A stretch of 64,000 bases of DNA from an uncultured Anaeromyxobacter sp. (GCA_903855945.1 CAIOAK010000015.1:124001-188000), one strand, 5' to 3'. Shown: positions 53,983 to 62,795, numbered from the stretch's first letter. The notes: generated by a model not told the origin, from the letters alone. Numbers and translations: made by a program.

Positions 53983-54635
53983 GGAACCCTGCCGGCGCCG
54001 CGCGAGAAGCCTTCCGCGAGCAGGACGGCGCGGTCGCGCACGTCGCCGCGGGAGAGCAGGTCCTCGATGACCGCCGCGGCGGCCGCTCCGGCCCGCGCCA
54101 CCTCTCCGATGGTCTCGAGCGTGATCCCCCCGATGGCCACCACCGGCGCGCCCAGTTCCCGGGCCACCTCCCGCAGCGCATCGAGGCCGCGGGGCGCGGC
54201 GGCGATGGCCTTGGTGCGGGTCGCGAACATGGGGCCGAACCCGACGTGGTCGGCGCCGTCGGCGAGCGCGGCGCGCGCCTCCGCGAGGGTCCGGGTGCTC
54301 CGTCCGACGAGGAGCGCCGGGCCGACGATCCGGCGAGCCTCCGCGCTGGGCAGGTCCTCCTCCCCGACATGGACGCCATCGGCTCCCGCGAGCAGCGCCA
54401 GGTCGGCCCTGTCGTTCACGATGACGAGCGCCCTCCCCTGCGCGAGCGCCACGATCTCCCGGGCCACGGAGAGCACCTCGCCCGCCGGGGCCGACTTCAT
54501 CCGGACCTGGACGACGGCTGCTCCACCCTGGATCGCGAGCCGCGCCCGACCGACCGGGTCCTCCTCCCCGACGATGGCGTAGAGCCCGCGCAGTCGCGCG
54601 AGGCGGGACGCGCGGAGCGTCGTGGAATCCTCCAT
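53979..54635 (-). CDS. thiE: thiamine-phosphate synthase
   Basis: Joins HMP-PP and thiazole phosphate. 218 aa from ATG 54635 (AAAGG 9 bp upstream; a GTG at 54653 is in frame). TIM-barrel motifs: GLYAIVGEEDPVGRARLAIQGGAAVVQVRMK, LVIVNDRADLALLAGADGVHVGEEDLP, VGRSTRTLAEARAALADGADHVGFGPMFAT and VVAIGGITLETIGEVARAGAAAAAVI. QVRMK takes the place of the usual Q[LY]R[ED]K. First gene of the thiE-amidotransferase-thiD operon; no TPP riboswitch is visible in its short leader. Confidence 0.93.
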   Translation of the reverse strand: MEDSTTLRASRLARLRGLYAIVGEEDPVGRARLAIQGGAAVVQVRMKSAPAGEVLSVAREIVALAQGRALVIVNDRADLALLAGADGVHVGEEDLPSAEARRIVGPALLVGRSTRTLAEARAALADGADHVGFGPMFATRTKAIAAAPRGLDALREVARELGAPVVAIGGITLETIGEVARAGAAAAAVIEDLLSRGDVRDRAVLLAEGFSRGAGRVP

Positions 54636-54658
54636 GGTCGTGAACCTTTGCACGTGGC

Positions 54659-54687
54659 TTGACGCGCCCGCAAGCCGGGCCTATTTT
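54659..54687 (+). promoter_or_regulatory. sigma-70-type promoter of the small protein-htrA unit
   Basis: TTGACG (54659-54664), 17 bp, TATTTT (54682-54687). One of the two best -35/-10 pairs in the window. Expected start about 54694, 28 nt before the ATG at 54722. The thiE promoter must lie in the same 86-bp gap on the other strand. Confidence 0.72.
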
Positions 54688-54721
54688 CCCGCCTCCTGAA
54701 CAGGCTGCGAGAGAAGGACCC

Positions 54722-54898
54722 ATGGCCGAGACCCTCGAGAACAAGCTCATCGACAAGCGCGTCGCCGCCCGTTACGTCCGCAAGGGACTGCTCGACGAGA
54801 AGGACTTCGAGCGGCATCTGAAGGCCCTTCCCGACGTGGCCGACCAGGCCGTCCCGGTCGAGTCGGAGGTCGAGCACGTCGAGACGGGCGAGGACTGA
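54722..54898 (+). CDS. small acidic protein, function unknown
   Basis: 58 aa from ATG 54722 with a GAAGGA ribosome-binding site 7 bp upstream and a strong promoter, so expression is likely. Sequence is hydrophilic: a basic helix LENKLIDKRVAARYVRKG followed by an acidic half VPVESEVEHVETGED. No cysteines, no membrane segment, no family recognised. htrA begins 2 bp after its stop, so it is the first gene of an htrA operon and may be an adaptor or stress protein; that is inference. Confidence 0.72.
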   Translation: MAETLENKLIDKRVAARYVRKGLLDEKDFERHLKALPDVADQAVPVESEVEHVETGED

Positions 54899-54900
54899 GC

Positions 54901-56277
54901 ATGCGGGCCGCCGCGGCCCTGTGCGGCGCCCTCGCGCTCCTCGTCCTCCCCGGGGTCGCATTCCCCCAGGCCGCGTCCGCGCTCCCGCGGGCCGAGCCAC
55001 GCCCCCCCGCCGAACGCCGCAATCCCGTCGTCGCCGCCACCGAGAGGTCGCGCGGCGCGGTGGTGAACGTGTCGGCGGAGGAGCTCGTGCGGGTGCGGGT
55101 TCCCACGCCGGGCGCGGACATGGGGCAGCTCCTCTTCGAGGAGTTCTTCGGAAAGCCCCGCTTCCGCAGCGGCTACGCCGTCACCTCGCTGGGAAGCGGC
55201 GTCATCGTCTCGCCGGAGGGCTTCGTCCTCACGAACGCCCATGTGGTCGAGCGGGGCGCTCGGTACCGGGTCCAGCTCCTCGACGGACGCGAGCTCCCGG
55301 CCCGCGTCGTCGGGACCGACCCGGCCACCGACGTGGCGGTGCTCCGGATCGAGACGAAGGAGAAGCTCCCCTTCCTCGCGGCGGGAAGGTCCGATGACCT
55401 CATGATCGGCGAGACCGTGATCGCCATCGGCAACCCCTTCGGCCTCGCCCACACGGTCACCACCGGCGTGGTCTCCGCGCTCCACCGCAAGGTGGGGGAT
55501 CCGCGCCGGCCGCTCTTCGACATGGTGCAGACCGACGCCTCCATCAACCCGGGCAACTCGGGCGGGCCGCTCGTCAACATCCAGGGTCAGCTCGTCGGCG
55601 TGAACTCCGCCATCCTGGGCGATCGGAGCGCCGGCATCGGGTTCGCCATCCCCATCGACCGGGCCATCCGCGTGGCCGAGGACCTGATCCGGCACGGGGA
55701 GGTGCGGGAGGGTTTCACCGGCATCTCCGTGCGGGACGAGCCGGTGAAGTCGGACCGGATCGGCGGCGACCGGTTGCGGGTGCAGGTCAGCGGCGTCGAG
55801 CCCGGCTCCCCGGCGGCCTCGGCAGGCGTCCGCAAGGGGGATGTCGTCGAATCGGTCGGGGATTCCCCGGTGGAGAGCGCGGCCGAGTACCGCTTCCGCG
55901 TGCGGGACGTGCCGCTCGGAGCCCCGCTCCGGCTCGGCATCCTGCGGGGCAAGGAGCGGGTCCCGGTGACGGTCCGGTCGGTGGAGCTCTCCGCCGAGAA
56001 GGCCGAGCAGACGCTCCAGCAGAGGACTGGCCTCTCCCTCGGGGAGGAGAAGGTCCGCGGCGGCGAGGTGGTGGTCGTCCGCTCCGTGCGGCGCGGCAGC
56101 CCGGCCGCAGAGATCGGGCTGCAGGCGGGGGACTGGATCCGGGAGGTCAACTCGCTCGAGATCTCCTCGATGGCCGACTGGCGGAAGGCCGCGGTCCAGG
56201 CGCGCCGGGCCGGCCAGCTCGTCCTGCTCGTCCAGCGCGGCTTCGCCGCGGAGCGAATCACCTTCGATGTGGATTAG
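54901..56277 (+). CDS. HtrA/DegP-like periplasmic serine protease
   Basis: 458 aa. Signal peptide about 1-23 (AALCGALALLVLPGVAFPQA). Trypsin-like domain about 40-245 with the triad His (LTNAHVVERG), Asp (TDVAVLRIE) and Ser (NPGNSGGPLVNI). Two PDZ domains follow: about 250-345 (GSPAASAGVRKGDVVESVG) and about 365-455 (SPAAEIGLQAGDWIREVNSLE). This is the DegP/DegS layout for envelope quality control; length agrees. It shares the promoter at 54659 with the 58-aa protein. DUF1844 follows after 9 bp. Confidence 0.94.
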   Translation: MRAAAALCGALALLVLPGVAFPQAASALPRAEPRPPAERRNPVVAATERSRGAVVNVSAEELVRVRVPTPGADMGQLLFEEFFGKPRFRSGYAVTSLGSGVIVSPEGFVLTNAHVVERGARYRVQLLDGRELPARVVGTDPATDVAVLRIETKEKLPFLAAGRSDDLMIGETVIAIGNPFGLAHTVTTGVVSALHRKVGDPRRPLFDMVQTDASINPGNSGGPLVNIQGQLVGVNSAILGDRSAGIGFAIPIDRAIRVAEDLIRHGEVREGFTGISVRDEPVKSDRIGGDRLRVQVSGVEPGSPAASAGVRKGDVVESVGDSPVESAAEYRFRVRDVPLGAPLRLGILRGKERVPVTVRSVELSAEKAEQTLQQRTGLSLGEEKVRGGEVVVVRSVRRGSPAAEIGLQAGDWIREVNSLEISSMADWRKAAVQARRAGQLVLLVQRGFAAERITFDVD

Positions 56278-56286
56278 GATGGAGAC

Positions 56287-56559
56287 ATGACCGACGCCCA
56301 GCACCCCGGCCACGTGGACTTCGGAACCTTCGTCCTCTCCCTCGGGTCCTCCGCCCTGATGCACCTCGGCGAGATCCAGCACCCCGAGACCTCCGAGGCC
56401 AAGGAGAACCTCGCCCTGGCGCGCCAGACCATCGACCTCCTCGCCATGCTGCAGGAGAAGACGAAGGGCAACCTGACCGACGAGGAGACGCGCTTCCTGC
56501 GCGACCTGCTCTCCGACCTGCGGCTCAAGTTCGTCGAGAAGAACCGGGCGGCGCGGTAG
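56287..56559 (+). CDS. DUF1844 family protein
   Basis: 90 aa. The family core is evident: DFGTFVLSLGSSALMHLGEI, then KENLALARQTIDLLAMLQEKTKGNLT, and DEETRFLRDLLSDLRLKFVE. These are small mostly helical bacterial proteins without known role. ATG with GGAG ribosome-binding site. It is probably the third gene of the htrA transcript. It converges on the next minus-strand gene with 8 bp between stops. Confidence 0.88.
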   Translation: MTDAQHPGHVDFGTFVLSLGSSALMHLGEIQHPETSEAKENLALARQTIDLLAMLQEKTKGNLTDEETRFLRDLLSDLRLKFVEKNRAAR

Positions 56560-56567
56560 CGGATAGC

Positions 56568-56840
56568 CTACAGCCCGGCCTCCACGAACGACTCGGCGAG
56601 CCGTCGGATGAGCTCGCGGCGGAGCACCCGCCGCGTCCGGGCCAGCGCATCGGGGTCGCGCGGAGGGCGCCGCGTGCGGCGCGAGGCGGCCTCCACCACC
56701 CAGGCGATCCTGCGGGGATCGAGCCGCGCCGGCTCGCGCCGACGCCGCTTCAGGAAGAACCCGATCCCGCGCTGGTCGAGGACGCGGTGGAGGGAGCGAC
56801 GTGCCTCGGCGGTGAGAGTCAGATCGACGACGTTTTCCAC
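56568..56840 (-). CDS. hypothetical basic protein
   Basis: 90 aa from GTG 56840. Very rich in arginine (about 24%), with KRRRREPARLDPRR and RRTRRPPRDPDALARTRRVLRRE. Predicted helical ends and no membrane segment; no family recognised. The basic character would suit nucleic-acid binding. It lies 54 bp after bioD on the same strand and could be the last gene of that operon. High GC codons fit the host, but a chance reading frame cannot be excluded. Confidence 0.5.
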   Translation of the reverse strand: MENVVDLTLTAEARRSLHRVLDQRGIGFFLKRRRREPARLDPRRIAWVVEAASRRTRRPPRDPDALARTRRVLRRELIRRLAESFVEAGL

Positions 56841-56894
56841 GGGGCGATCTCTAGGATCGATCGCGCTCCCGATCCAATTTCCGGCCGCTCGAGC

Positions 56895-57566
56895 TCAAAA
56901 CTGGACAGCGGGGACGAGCCGATCCGCGAGGAGCGCCGCCCGACGGACCGGGTCGGGTTCATGGGGCAGATCGGCCAGAACCCGCACGCCGGAGAGCCGC
57001 TCGATCTCGGCTGCGTTCCAGGGCTCGGAGGGATCGGCCCCGGCGGAGGTGCGATTCAGCACCACCCCGGCCACGGCGAGCCCACGGGTTCGCAGCGCCT
57101 CGCAGGTGAGGGCGGTGTGGTTCACCGTCCCGAGCCCGGCCCGGGCCACGACGAGCACCGGCAGGCCGAGCGCCACCGCCAGGTCGGCGTAGGTCTCGCG
57201 CGGGGTGAGCGGCACGAGCAGGCCACCGGCCCCCTCCACGAGCAGCGCCGCGTGGCGTCGCGAGAGCTCGGCGGCGCAGGCGAGAACCCGCTCGAGGGAG
57301 ATCTCCACCCCCTCCAGCCGGGCCGCCACCGCCGGGGCGAGCGGTGCACGCAGCGAGTAGGGGCAGACGAGCTCCGGCGGATCCACCTCCCCCGCCGCCC
57401 GGCGCAGCCGGTCCGCGTCGCTCGGCTCCCCCGCAACCACGCCCGACTGGGCCGGCTTCATGGCCGCGACGTCGAGGCCGCGTGCCCTCCAGCCGGCGAC
57501 GAGCGCCACCGACACCTCCGTCTTGCCGACGCCGGTGTCGGTCCCGGTGACGAGGAGGCCGCGCAT
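56895..57566 (-). CDS. bioD: dethiobiotin synthetase
   Basis: Closes the ureido ring of biotin with CO2 and ATP. 223 aa, normal length. P-loop VTGTDTGVGKTEVSVAL at the N-terminus, AAMKPAQSGV, LVEGAGGLLVPLTPRETYADLA (switch II) and VVLNRTSAG are all present. ATG at 57566 overlaps the bioA stop (ATGA), so translation is coupled. bioB and bioF are not in the window. Confidence 0.95.
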   Translation of the reverse strand: MRGLLVTGTDTGVGKTEVSVALVAGWRARGLDVAAMKPAQSGVVAGEPSDADRLRRAAGEVDPPELVCPYSLRAPLAPAVAARLEGVEISLERVLACAAELSRRHAALLVEGAGGLLVPLTPRETYADLAVALGLPVLVVARAGLGTVNHTALTCEALRTRGLAVAGVVLNRTSAGADPSEPWNAAEIERLSGVRVLADLPHEPDPVRRAALLADRLVPAVQF

Positions 57567-58954
57567 CAGATACTTCCCGTGGCCGCTTCGATCGACTCCC
57601 GCGTGATGCGGACGAGCTCCCGGAGATCTTCCTGGGTCATCGCGAGCGGGGGCATGAGGACCACCACGTTCCCGAGCGGCCGGAGGATGGCGCCGCGGCG
57701 GCGGGCCTCGAGCGTCACCCGGTGGCCGGCGCGGAGCTCGAAGGCGTACTCGTCCTTCGTGGCCCGGTTCCGCACCAGCTCGATGCCCACCATGAGCCCG
57801 CGGCGGCGGATCTCGCCCACGTGGGGGTGCGCCTCGAGCGGGGCGAGCGCGTCCGCGAGCGCCCTCTCCTTCCCGGGCATCCCCGCCATCACCCCCCGGT
57901 CGCGCAGGAGGCGCATGCTGGCCGTGGCGGCGGCGCAGGCGAGCGGGTTCCCGGTGAAGGTGTGGCCGTGGAAGAAGGTCTTCCTCGACTCGAAGGGGCC
58001 CAGGAACGAGGCGAAGATCTCCTCGGTGGTGATCGTGGCCGCGAGCGGCAGGTAGCCGCCGGAGAGCCCCTTCGCGACCGTGAGGATGTCGGGGCGGACC
58101 CCCTCCTGCTCCACCGCGAACATCGTGCCGGTGCGGCCGAAGCCGGTGGCCACCTCGTCGCAGACGAGCAGGGCGCCGTGCCGGTCGCAGATCTCCCGCA
58201 TGCGGCGCAGGTAGCCGGGCGGCTGGACGATCATCCCGTCGGCCCCCTGGACGAGCGGCTCGAGGACGAGGGCCGCCACCCGGCCCGGGTGGGCCTGGAA
58301 GACCTTCTCCACCTCGTCGGCGCAGGCCATGGCGCAGCCGGGGAGCGCTTGGCCGAGCGGGCAGCGGTAGCAGTAGGGCTGCGGGGCGTGGCGCACCGGG
58401 AAGAGCAGCGGCTTGAAGATGCGGTGGAAGAGGTCGATCCCCCCCACCGACACGGAGCCGATGGTGTCCCCGTGGTAGCCGCCCCGGATGGCCACGAACT
58501 CCTTCCGCTCGAGGTCGCCCCGCAGCTGGAAGTGCTGGTAGGCGATCTTGAGCGCGATCTCGGCCGCGGTGGCGCCGGCGTCGGAGAAGAAGACCCGGGT
58601 GAGCCCGGGGGGCACGATGCGGATGAGCTCCTCGGCGCACTCGATGGAGGCGGTGGAGGCGAGCCCGAGCATCGTGGTGTGGGCGATGCGCCCGAGCTGG
58701 TCGGCGACGGCCCGGTCGATCTCCGGCACCCGGTGACCGTGGACGTTGCACCAGAGGGACGAGACGCCGTCGAGGTAGCGGTTGCCCAGCGTATCGACGA
58801 GGTGGACCCCCTCGCCGGAGTCGATGATCACCGGCTCCTCGGCCATCCACTCCTGCATCTGGGTGAAGGGGTGCCAGAGGTGGCGGTGGTCGGCGGCGAC
58901 GAGTCGCTCGTGCCGCGCGCGCGCCGCGGCGTCGGCTGCGGGATCGGGGGGCAT
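57566..58954 (-). CDS. bioA: adenosylmethionine-8-amino-7-oxononanoate aminotransferase
   Basis: 462 aa from ATG 58954; a GTG at 58963 is three codons earlier and possible. Class III aminotransferase motifs: HLWHPFTQMQEW (SAM/KAPA site), YLDGVSSLWCNVHGH, FFSDAGATAAEIALKIAYQ (one residue change from the usual GSTAVEVAMKMA), RGGYHGDTIGSVSVGG, LVCDEVATGFGRTG and the PLP lysine in TVAKGLSGGYLPLAAT. It needs SAM as amino donor. bioD follows with overlap; the LssY-like gene lies upstream. Confidence 0.95.
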   Translation of the reverse strand: MPPDPAADAAARARHERLVAADHRHLWHPFTQMQEWMAEEPVIIDSGEGVHLVDTLGNRYLDGVSSLWCNVHGHRVPEIDRAVADQLGRIAHTTMLGLASTASIECAEELIRIVPPGLTRVFFSDAGATAAEIALKIAYQHFQLRGDLERKEFVAIRGGYHGDTIGSVSVGGIDLFHRIFKPLLFPVRHAPQPYCYRCPLGQALPGCAMACADEVEKVFQAHPGRVAALVLEPLVQGADGMIVQPPGYLRRMREICDRHGALLVCDEVATGFGRTGTMFAVEQEGVRPDILTVAKGLSGGYLPLAATITTEEIFASFLGPFESRKTFFHGHTFTGNPLACAAATASMRLLRDRGVMAGMPGKERALADALAPLEAHPHVGEIRRRGLMVGIELVRNRATKDEYAFELRAGHRVTLEARRRGAILRPLGNVVVLMPPLAMTQEDLRELVRITRESIEAATGSI

Positions 58955-58963
58955 GGGGCGCAC

Positions 58964-60202
58964 TCAGCGCTCGATCACGTCGATGTCCTGCATGGCGCGG
59001 GGCTTGGCGTCGATGACCACGAGGAGCCTCTTCCCGTCGGTGAAGTAGGGGTCGCCGGTCAGGTTGTGGCGGGGGGCGGTGCGGGGGGCCTCCCCCACGC
59101 CGGACACGAGCGCCAGCGTCCCGACGTGCTCGGTGAGTACCAGGTCCTGCAGGAGGTAGTCCCGGTCCTCGTCCACGTCCGGATCGATCTTGTGGGTGGT
59201 CAGGTACCAGGATCGGGTGGTGAAGCGGACGCCGATGTCCCGGCTCACCTGCCCCACCCAGACCGGCTGTCCACGCAGGGTGAATGGGGCGAGCCAGAGC
59301 CGCAGGTGGTTGCGCCGGTCGATGTCGTTGCGCGGCTTCTGGAGGGCGACGTCCTGCGCGCGGCCGAAGAGGTGGAGCGGACTCACCGGCGAGGTGAGAT
59401 ACGGCGAGCGGAGCAGGAAGGCCTTCACGCTCCGCCAGGCGGAGCCGGCGTCGAACGGTTCCGTGAAGTTCCAGCCGCGCTGCACGAGCGCGGAGGCAGC
59501 GACCTGGGGCGTCCCCACCAGGACGACGTTGAGCGGATCCGCGACCGGGTTCCCCTTCTCGTCGGCCGCGCAGCAGGGGAGCTTCTCCAGCTCCGCCATG
59601 AGGGCCGGCAGCTCGAGGTCCTTCACCGCCGCCGCCTGGTAGAGCCGGTCGAAGTCGATGCGGTGGAAGTCCCACTTCCTGCCCGGCACCTTGTTGACGA
59701 AGTGAAACTCGTGGAGCGCGCGATCGTCGAGGATCTGGATGCGGTTGTACCTGGGCCCCACCCCCGCGTGCACGAAGGCGAACCCCTTCACCTGGCCCCC
59801 CGGCGGGACGTTCAGCTCGACGGCGGAGGTGAGCAGGTGCTCGGCGATGCGGGCGTTCCTCCTCGGGGTCCACCAGTGCTCGAAATGGTAGGCCACCTCG
59901 TACGGGGCGAAGTAGGCCGGGTCGGTTCCGATCGGCATGTACCAGGCCGACCCGCTGGCGGGGTTCTCGATCTCCACCCAGATCGGCTGGATCCCCGCGC
60001 TCTCCAGATCGACCCCCAGGTAGCGGTGCGCCTCCGCCCCGGAGAGGGCGGCCGTGCCGACGCGGATGCCGTCCTTCTCCTGCGAGAGAATGCGCGCGTG
60101 GAAGTCGGCCCCGTCGTGCGCCTGCGGGGCGAACTCCTCGCAGCCCGAAAGGACGAGCAGCGCGAGCCCTGCGACGGCGGCGCGAAGCGACCTCCCGCTC
60201 AC
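58964..60202 (-). CDS. lipoprotein with LssY-type C-terminal domain
   Basis: 412 aa from GTG 60202, which overlaps the YgiQ stop (GTGA); GTGs slightly upstream are possible. Lipoprotein signal with lipobox VLSGC at about 20. The C-terminal half has the LssY_C signature: SPLHLFGRAQDVALQKPR, RRNHLRLWLAPF, WVGQVSRDIGVRFT, THKIDPDVDEDRDYLLQDL and NLTGDPYFTDGKR. The N-terminal half has no recognised domain. Role unknown; envelope location expected. It sits between ygiQ and bioA in one tight minus-strand run. Confidence 0.74.
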   Translation of the reverse strand: MSGRSLRAAVAGLALLVLSGCEEFAPQAHDGADFHARILSQEKDGIRVGTAALSGAEAHRYLGVDLESAGIQPIWVEIENPASGSAWYMPIGTDPAYFAPYEVAYHFEHWWTPRRNARIAEHLLTSAVELNVPPGGQVKGFAFVHAGVGPRYNRIQILDDRALHEFHFVNKVPGRKWDFHRIDFDRLYQAAAVKDLELPALMAELEKLPCCAADEKGNPVADPLNVVLVGTPQVAASALVQRGWNFTEPFDAGSAWRSVKAFLLRSPYLTSPVSPLHLFGRAQDVALQKPRNDIDRRNHLRLWLAPFTLRGQPVWVGQVSRDIGVRFTTRSWYLTTHKIDPDVDEDRDYLLQDLVLTEHVGTLALVSGVGEAPRTAPRHNLTGDPYFTDGKRLLVVIDAKPRAMQDIDVIER

Positions 60203-62052
60203 GACCACCTCCGCCACCCGGTCGCCGGGCGCATCCGGGCGTCGAGCCGCTGCCCGGGCTTGAGCCGCCCGGTCCGGCGAAGCGCCTCCTCGATGAGCGA
60301 CCGGTTCCTCGGGTCACCCCAGCGGATCAGCGCCTTCTGGGTTCGCTTCTCCCGCATGTCGCGCACCACGTGGACCGGGCGGCCGCTCATGGGGTGGAAG
60401 CCGGACCAGTGGATGTCGGAGGCGAGCGTCATGGGCGTGGGCATGAAGTCCTGAACCTGCTGCGGCTTCCACCGGTTCTTCTGCAGATACTCCATGAGCT
60501 GCACGGCGTGCTCGGTGGTCGCGCCGGGGTGGGAGGAGATGAAGTAGGGGACGAGGTACTGCTCCTTGCCGGCCTTGCGGGAATATCGCTCGAACTCGCC
60601 GCGGAACCGCTCGAACGACGCGGGCCCCGGCTTCTTCATCACCCCGAGCACCTCGTCGCAGACGTGCTCGGGTGCCACCTTGAGCTGGCCGGAGACGTGG
60701 TGGGAGACGAGCTCCTCCAGGTAGCGCTGCCCGTTCTTCTCGTCGGCGTGGGCCAGGTCGTAGCGCAGCCCGGAGCCCACGAAGGCGTGCTTGACCCCCT
60801 TCACGGCGCGTGCGGCCTGGTAGAGCTCGACGAGCGGCCCGTGATCGACCGCGAAGAAGGTGCACACCGTCGGGTAGACGCAGGAGGCGCGACGGCAGAC
60901 GGCGTGGGCCTCGGGGCTCGTGCAGCCCATCTGCCACATGTTGGCGGTGGCGCCGCCCAGGTCGGTGACGGTCCCGCGGAACCGCGGGTCGCGGGTCAGC
61001 GTCTCGAGCTCCCGGATCACGCTTCCGTGGCTGCGGGAGGTGACGTCCCTCCCCTGGTGCTCGGTGATGCAGCAGAAGGCGCAGCCGGCCGCGCATCCGC
61101 GCAGGATGGCCACGCTCCAGCGGATCTGCTCCAGCGCGGGGATGTGGGCCCCTCCGTAGGCCGGGTGGGCGTCGCGGGCGAAGGGGAGCTCGTGGATCGC
61201 GTCGAGCTCGGCGGTGGTGGGCGGAGCCATCGGCTGGTTCACGACCACGGTCCGCTCGGCCTTGCCCCGCCCGTGGCGCTGCACCATCACCCGGGCGTTC
61301 TCGTGGTTGTGCTCCAGGTGGTAGAGGCGCGAGAAGTGGGCGAAGGTTCGCCGGTCCGACGCCACCTCCTCGAAGCTGGGGAGCTGCAGGGTCCCTCGGC
61401 TCCGCCCCTCGAGCCCGGCCAGCGCGAGGTCGGGAACGGCCACCGCCGTCCCCGGCACGTCCACGAGGCCGCAGACGTCCTCCCCGGAGGCGAGTCGCCG
61501 CACGATCTCCACGATGGGCTTCTCCCCCTGGCCGTAGACGAGCAGGTCGGCGCCGCTGTCCACCAGGATGGATGGGCGCACCCGGTCGTCCCAGTAGTCG
61601 TAGTGGGCGATGCGGCGCAGCGACGCCTCCACGCCGCCGATGACGATGGGCATCGACGGCCCGAAGGCCTGCCGGACGAGGCGCGCGTACACCGTCACGG
61701 CCCGGTCGGGGCGGCGCCCGGCCTCCCCGGCGGGCGTGTAGGCATCCTCGGAGCGGGGGCGCTTCTGGGCCGTGTAGTGGTTGACGAGCGAGTCCATCGC
61801 CCCGGCCGTGATGCCGACCATGAGCCGGGGCCGCCCGAGCCGCGCGATGTCCTCCGGCCCGTCCCAGCGCGGCTGCGCCACGATCCCCACCCGGAATCCG
61901 CGCGCCTCGAGCACCCGCCCGATCACGGCGGCGCCGAAGGCCGGATGGTCCACGTAGGCATCCCCGGTCACGAGCAGGACGTCCACGGCGTCCCAGCCGC
62001 GCGCACGCAGCTCGTCGGGGAACATGGGGAGGAAGTGCGTCCGGACGCTCAC
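60199..62052 (-). CDS. YgiQ family radical SAM protein
   Basis: 617 aa from GTG 62052. Radical-SAM cluster CAAGCAFC in LRGCAAGCAFCCITEHQGR; N-terminal B12-like domain VLLVTGDAYVDHPAFGAAVIGRVLEARGF; LTRDPRFRGTVTDLGGATANMW; PEHVCDEVLGVMKKPG; FISSHPGATTEHAVQLMEYLQ; QVQDFMPTPMTLASDIHWSGFHP. All are hallmarks of YgiQ, whose reaction is not established. Head of the run ygiQ-LssY-bioA-bioD. It is divergent from the gene at 62166. Confidence 0.93.
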   Translation of the reverse strand: MSVRTHFLPMFPDELRARGWDAVDVLLVTGDAYVDHPAFGAAVIGRVLEARGFRVGIVAQPRWDGPEDIARLGRPRLMVGITAGAMDSLVNHYTAQKRPRSEDAYTPAGEAGRRPDRAVTVYARLVRQAFGPSMPIVIGGVEASLRRIAHYDYWDDRVRPSILVDSGADLLVYGQGEKPIVEIVRRLASGEDVCGLVDVPGTAVAVPDLALAGLEGRSRGTLQLPSFEEVASDRRTFAHFSRLYHLEHNHENARVMVQRHGRGKAERTVVVNQPMAPPTTAELDAIHELPFARDAHPAYGGAHIPALEQIRWSVAILRGCAAGCAFCCITEHQGRDVTSRSHGSVIRELETLTRDPRFRGTVTDLGGATANMWQMGCTSPEAHAVCRRASCVYPTVCTFFAVDHGPLVELYQAARAVKGVKHAFVGSGLRYDLAHADEKNGQRYLEELVSHHVSGQLKVAPEHVCDEVLGVMKKPGPASFERFRGEFERYSRKAGKEQYLVPYFISSHPGATTEHAVQLMEYLQKNRWKPQQVQDFMPTPMTLASDIHWSGFHPMSGRPVHVVRDMREKRTQKALIRWGDPRNRSLIEEALRRTGRLKPGQRLDARMRPATGWRRWS

Positions 62053-62113
62053 GGCGACACCATCTCCCCCCGCCGGCCGGGGATCAAGGCTGCGCCCGGG
62101 CGGTCGCGAACTT

Positions 62114-62140
62114 TTGCCAGGCCCGGTGGGGCGGTATCAT
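62114..62140 (+). promoter_or_regulatory. promoter candidate for the 62166 gene
   Basis: TTGCCA (62114-62119), 15-bp spacer, TATCAT (62135-62140). The -35 is identical to that of mreB. The spacer is short. Predicted start near 62147, 19 nt before the ATG. Confidence 0.45.
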
Positions 62141-62165
62141 CGGGCCTCGGAGCGGCACGCCCCCC

Positions 62166-62795
62166 ATGACGCAGATAAAGGACCCCGCAGCGGAACTTCG
62201 GGACCTCGCGGAGAGGTCCCGGACGGGCGTCCTCACCGCCGCGGAGAAGGCGCGCCTCGAGGAGCTCCGGTCGAGCGCGCAGCCCGGCCCGGCCAGCGCC
62301 CTCTGGGAGGCGGGACCGGTCGTCGAGGAGACGGCGGAGATCGAGGTCGAGGTGGACCCGGAGGACATCGAGGAACCCCCTCCCCCGGAAGCGACTCCGA
62401 CCACCTTTCTCTCGGCCTTCGTCCCGGGAGAGCACCGTGTGGTCCTCCATCTGATGGAGGGTCAGGTGCTCCGCGGCACGCTCGCCGACGCCGACCTGGG
62501 CGACCCGGAGCTCGGGCTCCTGCAGCCGGACGGAAGCGTCTCCCGGGTTCCGGCCGAGCAGTTGAAGGCCGTCTTCTTCATGCTGCCCCTGGGGGAGCGG
62601 CCGGCGCCTGCCTCCGGCACGCGGGTGCGGGTCACCTTTGGCGACGGACGGGAACTTTCCGGTCTCTCCCCGGACTACGCGCCCGACGCCCAGGGCTTCT
62701 TCGTCCTTCCGCTCGACGCGCGGACCCACACCGCCCGGGTCTGGGTCTACCGCGCCGCCGTGCGGCAGGTCACCGTGGAACCGCCGACCGGTTGA
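62166..62795 (+). CDS. hypothetical protein with C-terminal small beta domain
   Basis: 209 aa, no family recognised. N-terminal helical region (about 1-45, LRDLAERSRTGVLTAAEKARLEEL) is followed by an acidic Pro-rich linker (EIEVEVDPEDIEEPPPPEATP) and a beta-rich C-terminal part of about 125 residues. That part contains two similar units: HRVVLHLMEGQVLRGTLADADL and TRVRVTFGDGRELSGLSPDY. Each looks like a strand-turn-strand of a small barrel, as in PilZ- or Sm-like folds. Cytoplasmic, no signal peptide. It overlaps the rhomboid-like gene by 26 bp at the 3' ends. Confidence 0.66.
   Translation: MTQIKDPAAELRDLAERSRTGVLTAAEKARLEELRSSAQPGPASALWEAGPVVEETAEIEVEVDPEDIEEPPPPEATPTTFLSAFVPGEHRVVLHLMEGQVLRGTLADADLGDPELGLLQPDGSVSRVPAEQLKAVFFMLPLGERPAPASGTRVRVTFGDGRELSGLSPDYAPDAQGFFVLPLDARTHTARVWVYRAAVRQVTVEPPTG

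Noticed and set aside
54636-54721. TPP riboswitch before thiE
   Set aside because: The gap is 86 bp and shared with a divergent gene; no CTGAGA-type core on the minus strand.
59698-59708. Further AGTGAA copy in the LssY-like gene as part of the palindrome series
   Set aside because: Its left half does not match, and AGTGAA is expected a few times by chance in 64 kb.
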